A stretch of DNA of 64,000 nt. It comes from Eretmocerus hayati (lineage: Eukaryota > Arthropoda > Insecta > Hymenoptera > Aphelinidae). Position numbers and translations under genes: made by a program. This document shows, one piece after another, positions 1 through 10,499 of the stretch. The stretch is taken from NCBI GenBank assembly GCA_029851415.1, contig CM056741.1:176497021-176561020 (forward strand), in the 5' to 3' direction. The notes under the pieces were generated by a model. The model made no database searches. It saw nothing but the letters and a program-made list of their open reading frames with translations, and was not told where the DNA came from. Positions within the stretch are counted from its first letter, which is position 1, and each line of letters starts with the position of its first letter.

Positions 1-16
1 ATTAGGATCGTCTCTA

Positions 17-135
17 AAACTATCAACATTGTTGCGCAACAATAGAATACACCCCAGAAAATTGCTACAGTGCACGTCCCGACCCTTAAAAACTTGGAGG
101 AACATGGAACACGGAAAATCACACTGTCAACGGAA
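17..135 (+). repeat. Dispersed repeat, copy 1 (related to 58240-58360)
   Basis: The stretch shares an ordered series of words with 58240-58360 on the same strand: 'tatcaacat', 'ccccagaaaatt', 'aaacttgg', 'aacacg' and 'aaaatc'. By eye about three quarters of the bases agree. The copy may begin before the window. Neither ends nor coding content can be defined, so it is best read as an old interspersed repeat. Confidence 0.5.
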
Positions 136-3100
136 TCACTGATATATATGCGTTGAGCAATGCATAATATTCTCTTGTTCTCAAATTGCAATTCCTTACC
201 TTAGAGAAAGAGAGAGGACATGGAACTATTGGATATAAGTATTGTAAATGTTTATCGTGCTTTTGGTGGATACATATAATGAAATTCCAAGAGTGAGGAG
301 GAAACAACTGATACAAGAAAAAAAGGCGTTCGTGCGAATTTCACGACGTCTATCATAAATGACTCAATAAGCAACTTCATAAAACATCTCGTGTCTACTC
401 ACATTGTCCAATATATTGCCATGAATTTCTTTGTCTCAATTTGATGTTTCTCAACTCCGAAAACATAACTTTCAAGGTCCCTTTTCGAAAAGATAATTTC
501 TTTCAGATTCCCTGTCTTTTTCCTCGAAGACAACTTTGATAAGTTTTAATTTATTAGAGTTATCAAAAATTCAAAATTTTCAAAAATCCGAAAATGACTT
601 CGAGGTTTGTCCTGCGGACATACCCATGTAAGACATGCGGTTCCATGAACATACATGATCATGGAATCCGAAGATTCCATGGCCATGCATGATCATAAAC
701 GAAATCGCTTCAAACATTTTTTTTATTCCGGAAACTTGTTATATATTGATGTAAATCTGTTCTAACATCAATACATCACGATACTGATCATTTACTGCTA
801 AGAAAGAATCTTTCCGGGAGTCGATCTTCGAGTTCTAAAAAAGTGACATTTTTGTTGAAGAATGATATGTGACGTGGATTTTTTTCTCTTTAGTGTTTCA
901 AATATTCAAAACCTGAGAATGACTCCGGGGGAGATTTTTCTGGGTGATGTTTGATCAATACCGTGAAGTATTGATGTTCCACCAGCTGTAAATTATAGTT
1001 GATCACGTCTTTTCGGACTAAAGTTAACAAATTTTTAAACCGATTTTATACATGATCATATATGTTCAATAGTTCATGGAATCTTATGTTTTATTTGGGA
1101 TATGGGATAGTGTCGAAAAGGATCTGTCTGGGTTATTTGAAACTTGGAAAATCGTGTGAACAACCCCCTCGACATCCCCAGTTCGGGGGTCGGCGTATCT
1201 TGACTATGTTGGTCTCACCTGCCACTACCAGTTAATATGAAGAAGATAGCCACCTAAGTGCCTCGTGTGAGTTTTTGTCAAACATTTTGATTGAGTAGCA
1301 TGTGGAAAGGTAGCTCAAGTGTTTCAAAGTACTCAACTATACACCAAGGACCGAGCAAGAGGATGGAAAGACTCATTAATGAGGGTTGGAAAACTAGATT
1401 AAAACTTGAGAGGAATTCCTCGGACTCATTTTTTTGTTTAGAGTGATTTCTCTATTCCGATGAATAATAATGATAAGTTCCCTCATCCGATTGTGAACTC
1501 CAATTTGATTAAAATACTTTCTTTGGTATTCGAATGGCACCATGCGTGGCTTGGATTTTTGATCATGTTTCTCAATTGCAAAAAAAATTTAGTTGAAATA
1601 TTTTGATCAAACTTATCAACTTTCGCGACAAAAAGTTAGGAGGTCTATGTCTTCTAGGCGCAAAGATTCTTCAAATTCCCCAAGCTTTTCCAGAGTTATA
1701 TATACCCCCTGCTATTCGCGGTTAATACGCATGATAAGGTTACACGAATACTGAAACCGCGAATACCGGGACTTGTATATAAATCATGGTAAAAGGAAGT
1801 TTACGTGTACGTGGAGATCAGAGAGGGAACAAGGGATGCCAAATATCATTGTAAAATGAAACATCCATGTAAATATCTTGCAAATCGACTTGATATCGAA
1901 AAGACACGAAGTGATAGCAAGGACAGTATTATATGATTAAGAAACAACTTCTGTAAATTACTTCAAAATCGATTGGGAGAATCAGTCACTAGCTTGGATC
2001 AACATCTCCTGTGCCACTCTTGACTGTCGAGATCGACGAACATAGCCACTCTACTATCACTGGTGAGTGGCCATCAAAACGATATTGAAGTCTATAGAAA
2101 CTCCATCTCTTCTGCTCCGAAATCCAGGAAATTCAATATTTCCCGTTCCATTTCCCGTTTCCCTGAAAGGCTCATTATCACGTTTCTCAATTGACTGAGA
2201 GCTATATTCTTTTATTTCGTATATGCAGCAATGACTAAAGTCTTGATAACATTCATAATATAATCAGGCGACCGATGAAACATTCTTAATCTTACAATAC
2301 GAAAAAACAACCCACACTTTGGAGATCATGTACTTTCACATTACGAAGTGGCTTGAGTATTAATGCATTCGAATGAAATCCAACGAAACATGAGTTAAGC
2401 TATTATCCTGAAAATCTAGATCCAAGCCGTAAATAAGCGAATCGGGGCACCGCAAATATCGGGTTTTGTCTTTACCACGCTAATACCTGTCTGTAATATT
2501 TCCATTCTACCCCTCACCCATTACAATTTCAAGTCGAAGTATTGCCAAATACCCTAGCAAACATCTGAGACCCCAAGTAAAATCCTCTTCATCACTGGCT
2601 CGATAAAATTCACACATAATAAAAAAAAAGGATTTCTCAATCCACTTCATGACATTCAAGTACCGCTCGTCCGTATTTTTCTCTAATGCACCAAAGAGCA
2701 TTAGTTACGTATATCGGTCTGAGAATTTCACTATTGCAAGCTTGTTGAGGTGATTCCACGACGAAGACGACGACGACGACGACGATGACTACGACCATGG
2801 AACGGTCCACACACGATACATAGTATAAGGCCCGCGACGTATCCAAGGAATTCGCTGCGTGCAGGAAGAGTTCGCAGAAAGGAATGTTCTATGTGTCGAC
2901 CGAGCTGCTCGTTGCGTGGAATGAAAACGTATATAGTAACTTGCAGAACGAGGAAAAAAAAGTTACCAAGATATATGTATGTGTATGTGTATAAGGTTCT
3001 GAGGAAAGCCACTCACGCAATTTTCAAGTCCTCCTCTTTGGTATATTACTTATATGTAAAGCTATATACCTTGTAAGAGTGTGTTAGGTATGTATCGTGA

Positions 3101-4940
3101 TCGTGTTTACTTTCGATTTTAAAGACGACGACGAGAGTTCACGAGAGTTGTGGATGATTATTACGGAGTTGCGTGAGACAACGCGACGACAACGCACTAA
3201 TACAAATGAAACGGTTGAAATTCCTGCGCAAATAACGAACGATTGGGTGCGATGGAGGACATTGGAGGTTAGGATGGGATAACACACGAAAGAGAATTGA
3301 GACATAGATTGGATGGCTGGAAGAGGTGAAGGGGGTGATAGGACCGAAATTAAGATAGATAGAGATAATCGGTATTCTTGTGGAGTGGGATTGAAGTGGC
3401 CAGATCAAAAATTCCTTGAGAAATTTTGATGATCTAGATGCCGAGAGTCGTTGATGCCAGAAGGATACTAATACCGTGATTCGTCGATGTGGAATGAGTA
3501 TAGGCATGAGGTGCCTAGATTAGCAGAAAGAGTCCTTGAATGAGATCGAGAACGAAGGAGATCCTCAAGGACTCAGTTATTGGAAACAAGATATGAATCT
3601 GATGTTATACTTTCTTGATACAAGGAAATGCGAGAGCAAAAACACAACTTAAATGCAGATTTTAGGACGAGTTACTAATAGGTGTTCGGGGTTTATAGAA
3701 AAAACTTGGGATAAGTTCAAAAGTCATGTTTCATATGATATTCAAACACTCCTCAAAATTCTCCAAAAAATTTCATCGATCAGTCAAATGGTGAGGTAAG
3801 AGTAGCAATTCCAAAAGGCAAATAAATATATGGGCTTCTTTACCATCTTTCCATTTTAGTTCTTAAAATAGCCTGGAAATGCCGCACCATTGGTTGTTGA
3901 CAATTTTTATCAAGTTTTATGCAGTGGAACTTTCGTATACGCGAAACTTTTGGGCTCTATCGTGATTAGGTTATGGAACTTTTGATTTGTAGAAGTTTTG
4001 CCGTGCCTGTTTTGTACGTGGGACTTTTGGTTTCGAAGTCTTGAGAGTACCCCAACCATTTCAACAACATCTTTCTTTTCCTCTGACAGATGAAAGATGG
4101 ATATCAATTCCCAGATTCCATTGCTTACTAATAAAATTTCTTTGGATTTTTTTGATATATCTGGGGCAAACTCCTGGAGCGATTCAATTTAAACAATGTT
4201 TTCCTATCTGATTGAACGCGTAAGGCTCTGAGCAGCGATGAATTATGCGGATTACGCGAAATATTCCATTCTATTTCTGATCTGAGTATAACTCCCATTT
4301 CTTTGTGAGAGTTTCAAGAACCAAATGAGGGGTTGTTGAACATGGAAAAAGGTGTTCACATTTTGTTCTCTACCATGAATAATTCAATCAAGAGAATTCT
4401 CCAAAATGTAGAATGAATCAAGTCTTTTGGACCACTTCGCACCAGTCCAAAACTCAACGATTCTAAGAGATCAATCATGGATATCATGGACATTCCTGAT
4501 GTGTAGGATGAAATAACTCCTGATGAAGAATCGACAGAGATATACGGACACAGAACCATATAGCTATTGAAGCAAAGTGTTGTGTTATATTCAAATGGCA
4601 AAATATAGTTCATAGCCAAAGCGTCAACGATAATGTAACACGATTAGCGAATACGAGAAACAAGAAAAAATACCTATCTAACTTTGTCCAATTTGAGCCT
4701 CAACTCTCGGTCATAAAAATAGCTCACAAGCATTATGCAGCGTTACCAATGACATCCTCTTCAGTCATTGTTTCGAGTATGACAGTGTTCACCTCTCAAA
4801 AATAGTTGAACAGAGAAGTGATGTAACTCTTGCTCACTACAGTTTACTTCCGCACGCACATTTAGAAAGACTGCAAATTGCACATTTTCATAAAAGTCAC
4901 ACAGGACTCACGCCACACACATTGCTCACGATAAATTTCC
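136..4940. other. AT-rich non-coding stretch, no gene recognised
   Basis: The open frames here are all under about 125 codons, overlap on opposite strands and resemble no protein family I know. A GAC/GAT trinucleotide run lies near 2760-2787. A small hairpin with 11-bp perfect arms (tattcgcggtt / aaccgcgaata) sits at 1713-1765. Nothing else can be supported. Confidence 0.5.
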
Positions 4941-4953
4941 ATCCCTGAAAGTG

Positions 4954-4960
4954 TATAAAA
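4954..4960 (+). promoter_or_regulatory. Candidate TATA box
   Basis: TATAAAA stands about 74 bp upstream of an ATG at 5028 that leads into a consensus splice donor. A possible initiator (tcaattc) lies near 4974-4980, about 20 bp downstream of the box. In AT-rich DNA such boxes occur by chance, so only the ordered set of TATA, ATG and donor gives it weight. Confidence 0.3.
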
Positions 4961-5027
4961 GCTCTAAGTACAATCAATTCAAACGCAACGTTTTTGTGGC
5001 CAACGGAGAGCAGATATTTGCGTTGCG

Positions 5028-5064
5028 ATGAGTATTATGCGGGCTCTGAGTAACGGTATAAAGA
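5028..5064 (+). CDS. Candidate short first coding exon (hypothetical)
   Basis: An ATG at 5028 opens twelve codons, MSIMRALSNGIK, plus one base. It is followed directly by GTAAGT at 5065-5070, a consensus 5' splice site, so the exon would end in phase 1. The TATA-like box at 4954 is suitably placed for a short 5' UTR. The peptide is not hydrophobic enough for a signal peptide and matches no family I recognise. No second exon was identified; the downstream 0.9 kb is featureless apart from the repeats starting near 5.9 kb. The sequence shows the donor and start; that this is a real gene is inference. Confidence 0.25.
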
Positions 5065-5793
5065 GTAAGTATACATATCGGAGTCTAGCGTAAAATGAGG
5101 GTCTCGCTTTTCTCTTTTGCCGTCCCGCATCAACAACGACCACGTTGCCACTATAACTGTGGCATTTTATATTACCACTGCATCACTTCTCTCGTCTGAT
5201 GATACACTAACATTGGAGTTACATACATCAGACCTATGATGTTTGTAAGTACATCAACCACGTCGCGGCTATCGCACGTTGCGTGAATATTCTATGTAGG
5301 CATTAATGGTAAATGTGCGGCGAAGGAGATATATTCTTGACACGTTGGGTCTGATTGAAATTAAAATTGAAAGTAGTCTGGACGTGGTGATGCAGATTCA
5401 TGATGTTTCAGTAGGCAGACAAAATTGATGCAATTTCCTAGTAGACTCGCATATTTACAATGCTAAATTGGAGTTCACACTTTTGGTGTTCTTGAGAAAG
5501 CTTCCAATCATTTCTCTCATTACTTTCTGCATTGTAAATTGGTCACGCACAATCTGGAGTTCTCGTGAGAACCCAGTAGAGGAGCACCTGTGATACGGAC
5601 TCAACAAAGATGCTATGGTGATACGGACCCCCCCCCCCACCCATGCATGCTCGTACCGTACAGCCTCACCGGAAAGACTATGCCGGCGTCGAGAACCCAT
5701 GCCCCTTGCCTTCATGGTGATATACGGCTTCAAACAGATCCCATGATGTTACAGCCTCGATGTGCAATCACGCGATTGTAATACTTCACATCA

Positions 5794-5806
5794 CCACCAG
5801 ATGGCG
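5794..5806 (+). promoter_or_regulatory. CTCF-like motif
   Basis: CCACCAGATGGCG matches the general form of the CTCF core motif, including the AGATGGCG variant seen for insect CTCF. A single 13-bp match in 64 kb is only mildly unexpected. It lies just left of the GC-rich repeat array. Confidence 0.2.
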
Positions 5807-5939
5807 TTTAATCCTTCGAACAACCAAGAAAAGTGTTCACGCAACGATTCAACTCGATACAGACGAGTATCGTACAAGATCGTTTCGGTGGCTATCGCCA
5901 GGTGGTGACTGGGTCTTCTGATACGCAAATAAGATGCAC

Positions 5940-6700
5940 CCTTTACATCATAATTGCAAGAAGGATCCATCAAGGGTATCTCCCCGTCCCCAGTTAACCG
6001 CAAGGAGGATCCTTAGTTGATCCCGGGAGACAGACACACTCCCCGGCCCCAGTCCTCCAGCAAGAAGGATCTTAGTATCTCGAGAGAACAGTACAACTCC
6101 ACCGCCCCCAGTCTTCAGCCCCGGCACCCATGTGAGTGCTTTTACCACCTCGTTCGCCTCAGTGCGTATGAGCCCTAAGTGGCATCTCGGACCACTTCAA
6201 GGCTCCTCCTGTACTTCCCATCTTATCTCTACTCTCTGTTTCTTCTTCCTTCTTCTGGGACTATAACCTTCGGGTTGGCGCCCCCCGAGGAAGAGTTTTA
6301 GTCGGCAGGTGCCTGAGTTTTCTCGGGTGAATCCGACACTACCTGCACTCTTGTGGGTGCCTATGGAAGAAAACTATGGTCTGAGTTTTTCGTTTAGTTC
6401 CGCCGGTAGGCCCCACCGAGACGGCACCCAAGTGCGTGGAGTCGAGGTACGCTCAACCAGCGCGTCATCATATTATGCTAACTACTGAATTTTACCTCGG
6501 TGGGGAGGACCTACAGTTTTAGGTGGAATCCGAACCACCGAGACCGCCGAAAAAAGGCATATGAGAAAAAATCTCAGTGGTGCCCTGACCGGAATTCGAA
6601 CGTAGGACTCCCGCGCGGGAATCCGGTGACTTAGCCACTGTACCACGGCGGCCTCTGTGGGTGCCTATGAAGATTTCCCCGTCCCGGCCTACAGAAAAAA
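5940..6700 (+). repeat. GC-rich tandem repeat unit 1 (split by a SINE)
   Basis: This is the first of three ordered copies of a unit of about 0.42-0.47 kb. Shared words include 'ccccagttaa', 'cgcaaggaggatcct', 'ttcgcctcagtgcgtatgag', 'cttctgggactataac', 'gtgaatccgacact' and 'cggcctac' followed by an A run. The copy is interrupted at 6366-6655 by a SINE. The unit could be the repeated untranslated part of a retroelement, but no coding domain supports this. Confidence 0.65.
6366..6655 (-). mobile_element. tRNA-derived SINE, minus strand
   Basis: Read on the minus strand, the element begins near 6655 with a tRNA-like head. TGGTACAGTGG fits a pol III A box, and GTTCGAATTCC fits a B box about 40 bp later. 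It is flanked by an exact 14-bp duplication, tgtgggtgcctatg, at 6352-6365 and 6656-6669, the expected mark of L1-type target-primed insertion. The central domain, around 'cggtggttcggattccacc' on the minus strand, resembles the fragment at 10389-10495. The tail is short and not a clean poly-A run. Confidence 0.8.
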
Positions 6701-7165
6701 TCGTTGATCCTTCACGCAAGGGAGGTCTTCGGATCTTGGGAGTGTAACGACTCCGCGGCCCCAGTTAAGCGCAAGGAGGATCCTCAGTTGTTCCTCGGAG
6801 ACAGACGCACTCACCGGCCCCAGTCTTCCGGCAAGGGAGATCTTAGTATCTCGGGAGCACACGAGAACTCCCCCGCCCCAGTCTTCGGCCTCAGCACCCA
6901 TGTATGGGCTTTCACCAGCTCGTTCGCCTCAGTGCGTATGAGCCCTTAGTGGCATGCTAGACCGTTCCAGGGCTCCCCCTCCTTCGCAACCCCCCCCCCT
7001 GTATGTTTCATCTTTTCTCTCTACTCTCTGTTCCTTCCTTCCTTCTTCTGGGACTATAACATTCGGGTTGGCGCCCACCGGGGAAGGGTTCCAGTCGGTG
7101 GGCGCCCGAGTTGTCTCGAGTGAATCCGACACTAACCACACTCTTTCAGATGTCTATGAAGATTT
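6701..7165 (+). repeat. GC-rich tandem repeat unit 2
   Basis: The second unit repeats the word order of unit 1, from the 'ccccagttaagcgcaaggag' segment through the pyrimidine-rich tract, 'cttctgggactataacattc' and 'gtgaatccgacact'. It is uninterrupted. Open frames inside it occur on both strands because of its GC content and are not evidence for a protein. Confidence 0.65.
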
Positions 7166-7269
7166 CCCCTTCGCAGAGCACCATGAAGATAGAAAAGAAA
7201 AAAAATTCGTTGATCTTGAGAGACATACGCATTCCTCGGCCTCAGTCTTCCGGCGATAGAGGACTCATT
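7166..7269 (+). repeat. GC-rich tandem repeat unit 3, left part
   Basis: The start of the third unit ('cagtcttccggc') breaks off at GACTCATT (7262-7269). The rest resumes at 9206 after the same 8-bp word. The two parts read through in register with unit 2, so the intervening DNA is an insertion. Confidence 0.6.
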
Positions 7270-7946
7270 GGTCGACCGTTAATTGCTCACGCGGTCACTT
7301 TTGGTACATCCCAAATATTTCTAATTCCGCACGCGGTCAGTGTCAAACCATTGTCAATTGCGCACATCGGTCAATTCGCGAAGAACCATTACTCATCTAT
7401 CTGTTCCTCGGCAATGACCAGAATAGTGCAGGCACAATGTAAGAGAATGAATGTACGAACGAACATATGAGCTATTGAGCAAATATGAGGAAAGTCGAAG
7501 GAAAGTTGAATACACGAACATAGAAACATTCGATATTTGACAGTGATGTTCGATATTGCTTTTATATGTGTTATAGAGAGTATGTTCACGAGTATGTGTA
7601 TGCGTATGGCGCGACATGTATGTGTATGCGCGTATGGAGTGGCTGCGCCACCGGATGAACGAGTGCGTGCACGCAAGGGAAGCTCGAGAGAACTTGGCGG
7701 GCCGCGATCAAGTACCGGCGGTGGGCGAAGGCCGTGACCTGGTGAACGGGTATCGAGAGCTCCTGGAGAGACGGGTTGTTTGGCGAAGGCCGTTGTAAAC
7801 CTAGTTTAGTGGCAAGTGTACCAAATAGTATTTAGTGGCAAGGCGCCGTTACCAATATTATTGTATCTGATTGAGTGGCAAAATGCCGGTAGCTCGCGAA
7901 CGATCCTGTACTTAGTTGAATAAATACGTTTATTTGAGTGAATCTT

Positions 7947-7987
7947 CTGAGTTATTCTTAGAGACAGGAGTGTCTCTAACAACTCAG
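7947..7987. repeat. Strong short hairpin
   Basis: The arms CTGAGTTATTCTTAGAGACA and TGTCTCTAACAACTCAG enclose the loop GGAG, with only a small bulge in the stem. It lies inside the Mutator-like element, upstream of the Q-rich ORF. A role as an RNA structure is speculative. Confidence 0.6.
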
Positions 7988-8431
7988 AAGTGGGATAGCA
8001 ACGACAGTGCTCACTAGGAAGTGTAAGAAAAAGTGAAATTTTGGAGCAAAAGACTTGTTGCTCCGAAACGGTTGGCACGTGCGCCGCAATATCGAATCGG
8101 CAATTTTCGAGTATAGTTGAGCTTCTTCGTGCGTTATCAGTTTCTCGATTAATTTTACAGAACGGACAATATTGACTATCGTAGAAAATTGAGTGACTAT
8201 CTTGAAAACAGTGTAAAATTTTTTTCGCTGGTATTAAGCAAGTGTGTGCAAGTTGGTACATGCACGTGGCAGTGAAATCTCGCACGCGCCGAGCGGCAGA
8301 CGATGACGAGCGGGCTGGCACCTCGCTGGAATTTGCGAGCGGATGGACCTTAGGGTCGCTTTTGGTGACGAGTACTTAGTGTCGTGCGGCTGATGATCTT
8401 TGTTGCGCTCGTGACATAAGGCAAACTCACG

Positions 8432-8767
8432 ATGACGCCAGAAGAAGAGCGAAATGTGGCGGCACGCAAAGCCCGGGAATCTCGACAACAGTCAGATTTA
8501 GAACAAAGAAATGCTGCGAGAACGTTGTATGAATTGCAGCAGCAGCAACAACATCAGTTTGAGATACGACAGCAGCAGCAACAACAACATCAGCAATTTT
8601 TGCAACAACATGGGGATATGCATCAACAGCATTTCCAGCAACCACATGCCGGTATGCCACATCCACAAGTCGGGATGCAGCCAGAGATGATGCAGCTTAT
8701 GACGGCCGTGAAGAGGGTGATCGAGGGACAGTTTCAATGCAATGTATGGACATGTATCCTATGGTGA
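8432..8767 (+). CDS. Q-rich N-terminal part of the MULE-associated FLYWCH protein
   Basis: The ORF begins with ATG at 8432 and opens with a charged helical stretch (MTPEEERNVAARKARESR). It continues into glutamine- and histidine-rich runs, roughly residues 35-70, and ends in a Met-rich segment. It stops at TGA 8765-8767 in a different frame from the FLYWCH ORF that overlaps it from 8737. Either a frameshift separates two halves of one protein, or the strong donor-like GTGAGT at 8762 is used for splicing. Low-complexity Q tracts say little about function; the location inside a transposon suggests a transposon-borne protein. Confidence 0.45.
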   Translation: MTPEEERNVAARKARESRQQSDLEQRNAARTLYELQQQQQHQFEIRQQQQQQHQQFLQQHGDMHQQHFQQPHAGMPHPQVGMQPEMMQLMTAVKRVIEGQFQCNVWTCILW

Positions 8768-9078
8768 GTGAACGCGGAAAAACTTTGACGGTGTACAACA
8801 ATTTTAAATTTCGAAATTCTCGAATTACAAGTAAGCGCCAAACGTGGCGTTGTACGCTTGAGGATTGTGCTGCAGTGATTGTGCAGACAGATGAAGGTGG
8901 AGAGAGACTGGTGAAAAACCATGAAAGAGCACACAATCATGAAGTAAAAAACAACATTGCTCGGCACTATGTTTCTAATAGCGCGAGAAGGAAGGCGATC
9001 GATGATATCTCCGGAGATCTTTCGAAAGTCGTGAGACTCGAAATCCAGAAAGTCCCCAGTCATATACCGAAAAGTTGA
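8737..9078 (+). CDS. FLYWCH zinc-finger protein (MULE transposase N-terminus, truncated)
   Basis: Residues about 12-70 form a FLYWCH-type zinc finger. The segment starts SERGKTLTVYNNFKF, followed by a TWRC core, a second cysteine in EDC, and HERAHNH as the histidine pair. The order F/Y-L-W-C-C-H-H is characteristic of the family, which binds DNA or mediates protein contacts in mod(mdg4)-type proteins and Mutator transposases. The following residues (ARHYVSNSARRKAID) look like the helical linker seen before the transposase core, but the frame ends at 9076-9078 and no catalytic domain follows. ATG 8737 is the first Met in this frame near the overlap. The reading frame upstream is also open, so the true start may be at 8432 after frame correction or splicing. 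Confidence 0.6.
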   Translation: MQCMDMYPMVSERGKTLTVYNNFKFRNSRITSKRQTWRCTLEDCAAVIVQTDEGGERLVKNHERAHNHEVKNNIARHYVSNSARRKAIDDISGDLSKVVRLEIQKVPSHIPKS

Positions 9079-9205
9079 ATATTTCCGAAAACTGATCCCG
9101 TGCACAATCAACATAGAGGGAAGCGCGCGTTCGACTATGTACCGGTGAGGCTCCCGTGCGCAATCGACCTTAATTCTTGACCATGTGCGCAATCGACGGC
9201 GCACC

Positions 9206-9560
9206 GACTCATTGTCCCGGGAGCACCCGAACAACCTCCCCCCCTCTCCTCATTAGTCATCAGCACCAGCACCTGCAGTGTGTGCTTTCACCATCCCGTT
9301 CGCGCTGCGCGTATGAGTCCTAAACGACATCTTGGATCGCCTCAGGGCTCGTTCTCCTTCGCAAACCCTTCTTTCAATCTTAAACCTTCCCCTTTTCTCA
9401 CCCCTCCCTCCTTTCTTCTGGGACAATAACTTTCGCGTTGTCCCCCTCTGGTAGAAGGTTCAAGCCGGTAAGCATTCGAGTTTATCGGGTGAAATCGACA
9501 CTCCCTACACTCTTGTAGATGTTTGTGAAGATTCTTTCCTCCCGGCCTACGAAAAAAAAA
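9206..9560 (+). repeat. GC-rich tandem repeat unit 3, right part
   Basis: This continues unit 3 after the Mutator-like insertion: 'tcccgggagcac', a 'gcgtatgagtcc' segment, 'cttctgggacaataac' and 'cggcctac' followed by an A run. It is the most diverged of the three units. Confidence 0.6.
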
Positions 9561-9817
9561 ACAGGTTTCAAATCTTTGATCGAATATCCGATGAACATTA
9601 AGCTGAACAAAACTCTTAATTTATCAACGCTCTATTTTGGGTCTCTAGTCGTAGTAAGTAGAGTTGATTCAGCCAACTCATTTTCTACATGGCAGACAAC
9701 TATTGATTGTTACATTTTCGAGCTTTTTTCGCAAATCTTGCATTATCAGATGCGAAATGTTCTCACGGCATACATAGTATATTACGCATCTGCGTCCGCG
9801 AGGGTCCAAAAGTGACA

Positions 9818-9883
9818 CATTGCGGCCCGGGTGAGTTGCCGCATGAGCCGGTAGGCGAGGATGGCATACCCGTGGCCGCAATG
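9818..9883. repeat. Short inverted repeat, GC-rich
   Basis: The arms cattgcggcccgggt and acccgtggccgcaatg face each other across about 35 bp. It may be a small MITE or the remnant of one, adjacent to the palindrome at 9940-10121. Confidence 0.45.
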
Positions 9884-9939
9884 GGCGGCTTTCGTCCCGA
9901 GTTGCGTATAGTTTTTTTCCGTACACTTTCATCGAAATT

Positions 9940-10121
9940 CTATGGTTTCCGACACGATTTCGGGGCAAAATCCTGCATCGCCGCACAAGTTAGAAAACGT
10001 CGGAACACGCATTGTAGCAGACCGAGGGCACAGCCCGAGGTCTGATGCGCATGCTCAATCGTTTTCTCCCCTGGGTGGCAATGCGGGATTTTCTGCCCCG
10101 GCATCGGGACGGAAACCACAG
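9940..10121. mobile_element. Small palindromic MITE-like element
   Basis: The left end ctatggtttccg and right end ggaaaccacag are inverted, and the similarity continues inward (ttcggggcaaaatcctgcat against atgcgggattttctgcccc). The centre carries its own inverted word (cagaccgagggc / gcccgaggtctg). No clear target duplication was found, so the family is unassigned. Confidence 0.5.
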
Positions 10122-10388
10122 GCTTTCCACTTCACATCCAGCACTTCTGAGATATTCAAATATGGACAGTACTACAATTTCAGGAATCTATTCGTGGCTA
10201 AAATCGATTCCAGTCTTCGATATTTCAAAGCGAGTCATATGGGTTTAACCCATCAGATTTTTCAAGCTTAATTTCAGGCTGTATTTCAATCTACACAAAC
10301 GAGAAAGGGCACTAACATCAGATTTATCACTTACTGTGCTATACTTACTATACATATTATAGCTCGGCACCAATATGAAATTTCATAA

Positions 10389-10495
10389 GTGCTTTTCGGT
10401 GGCTCCAGTGGTTCTGAATTGAACCCATCTTAAATTGTAGGTCCCGCAGAATAACCTCGGAAAGAGGTTGAAAATGCGTTAAAAATAAAAAAAAA
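10389..10495 (+). mobile_element. SINE fragment sharing the central domain of the 6.4-kb SINE
   Basis: The order 'gcttttcggtgg', 'ggttctgaattgaaccca', 'aattgtaggtcc', 'cctcgg' follows the minus-strand central domain of the SINE at 6366-6655. The fragment ends in an A-rich tract (10484-10496). The tRNA-like head is missing. Confidence 0.45.
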
Positions 10496-10499
10496 TATA

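Larger units (their letters stand above)
7270..9205 (+). mobile_element. Mutator-like (MULE) element with FLYWCH ORF, likely internally deleted
   Basis: The 1936-bp segment is flanked by GACTCATT at 7262-7269 and 9206-9213. An 8-11 bp duplication is typical of Mutator-like elements. Its ends are imperfect inverted repeats: left GGTCGACCGTTAATTGC, right (reverse complement) GGTGCGCCGTCGATTGC. Each end also carries several subterminal copies of an 'attgcgcac(n)ggtca' word. Inside are a Q-rich ORF and a FLYWCH domain, the N-terminal module of many MULE transposases, but no DDE/MULE core or SWIM domain. It interrupts repeat unit 3. Confidence 0.65.

Noticed and set aside
2731..3012. Minus-strand ORF with an arginine run
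   Set aside because: The arginines come from the GAC/CGT trinucleotide repeat, and other frames of the same stretch are open too.
7795..8010. A possible LTR end followed by a primer-binding site and gag-like Q-rich ORF
   Set aside because: No second LTR, no tRNA-complementary site I could match, and the 8-bp duplication plus FLYWCH domain explain the region as a Mutator-like element.
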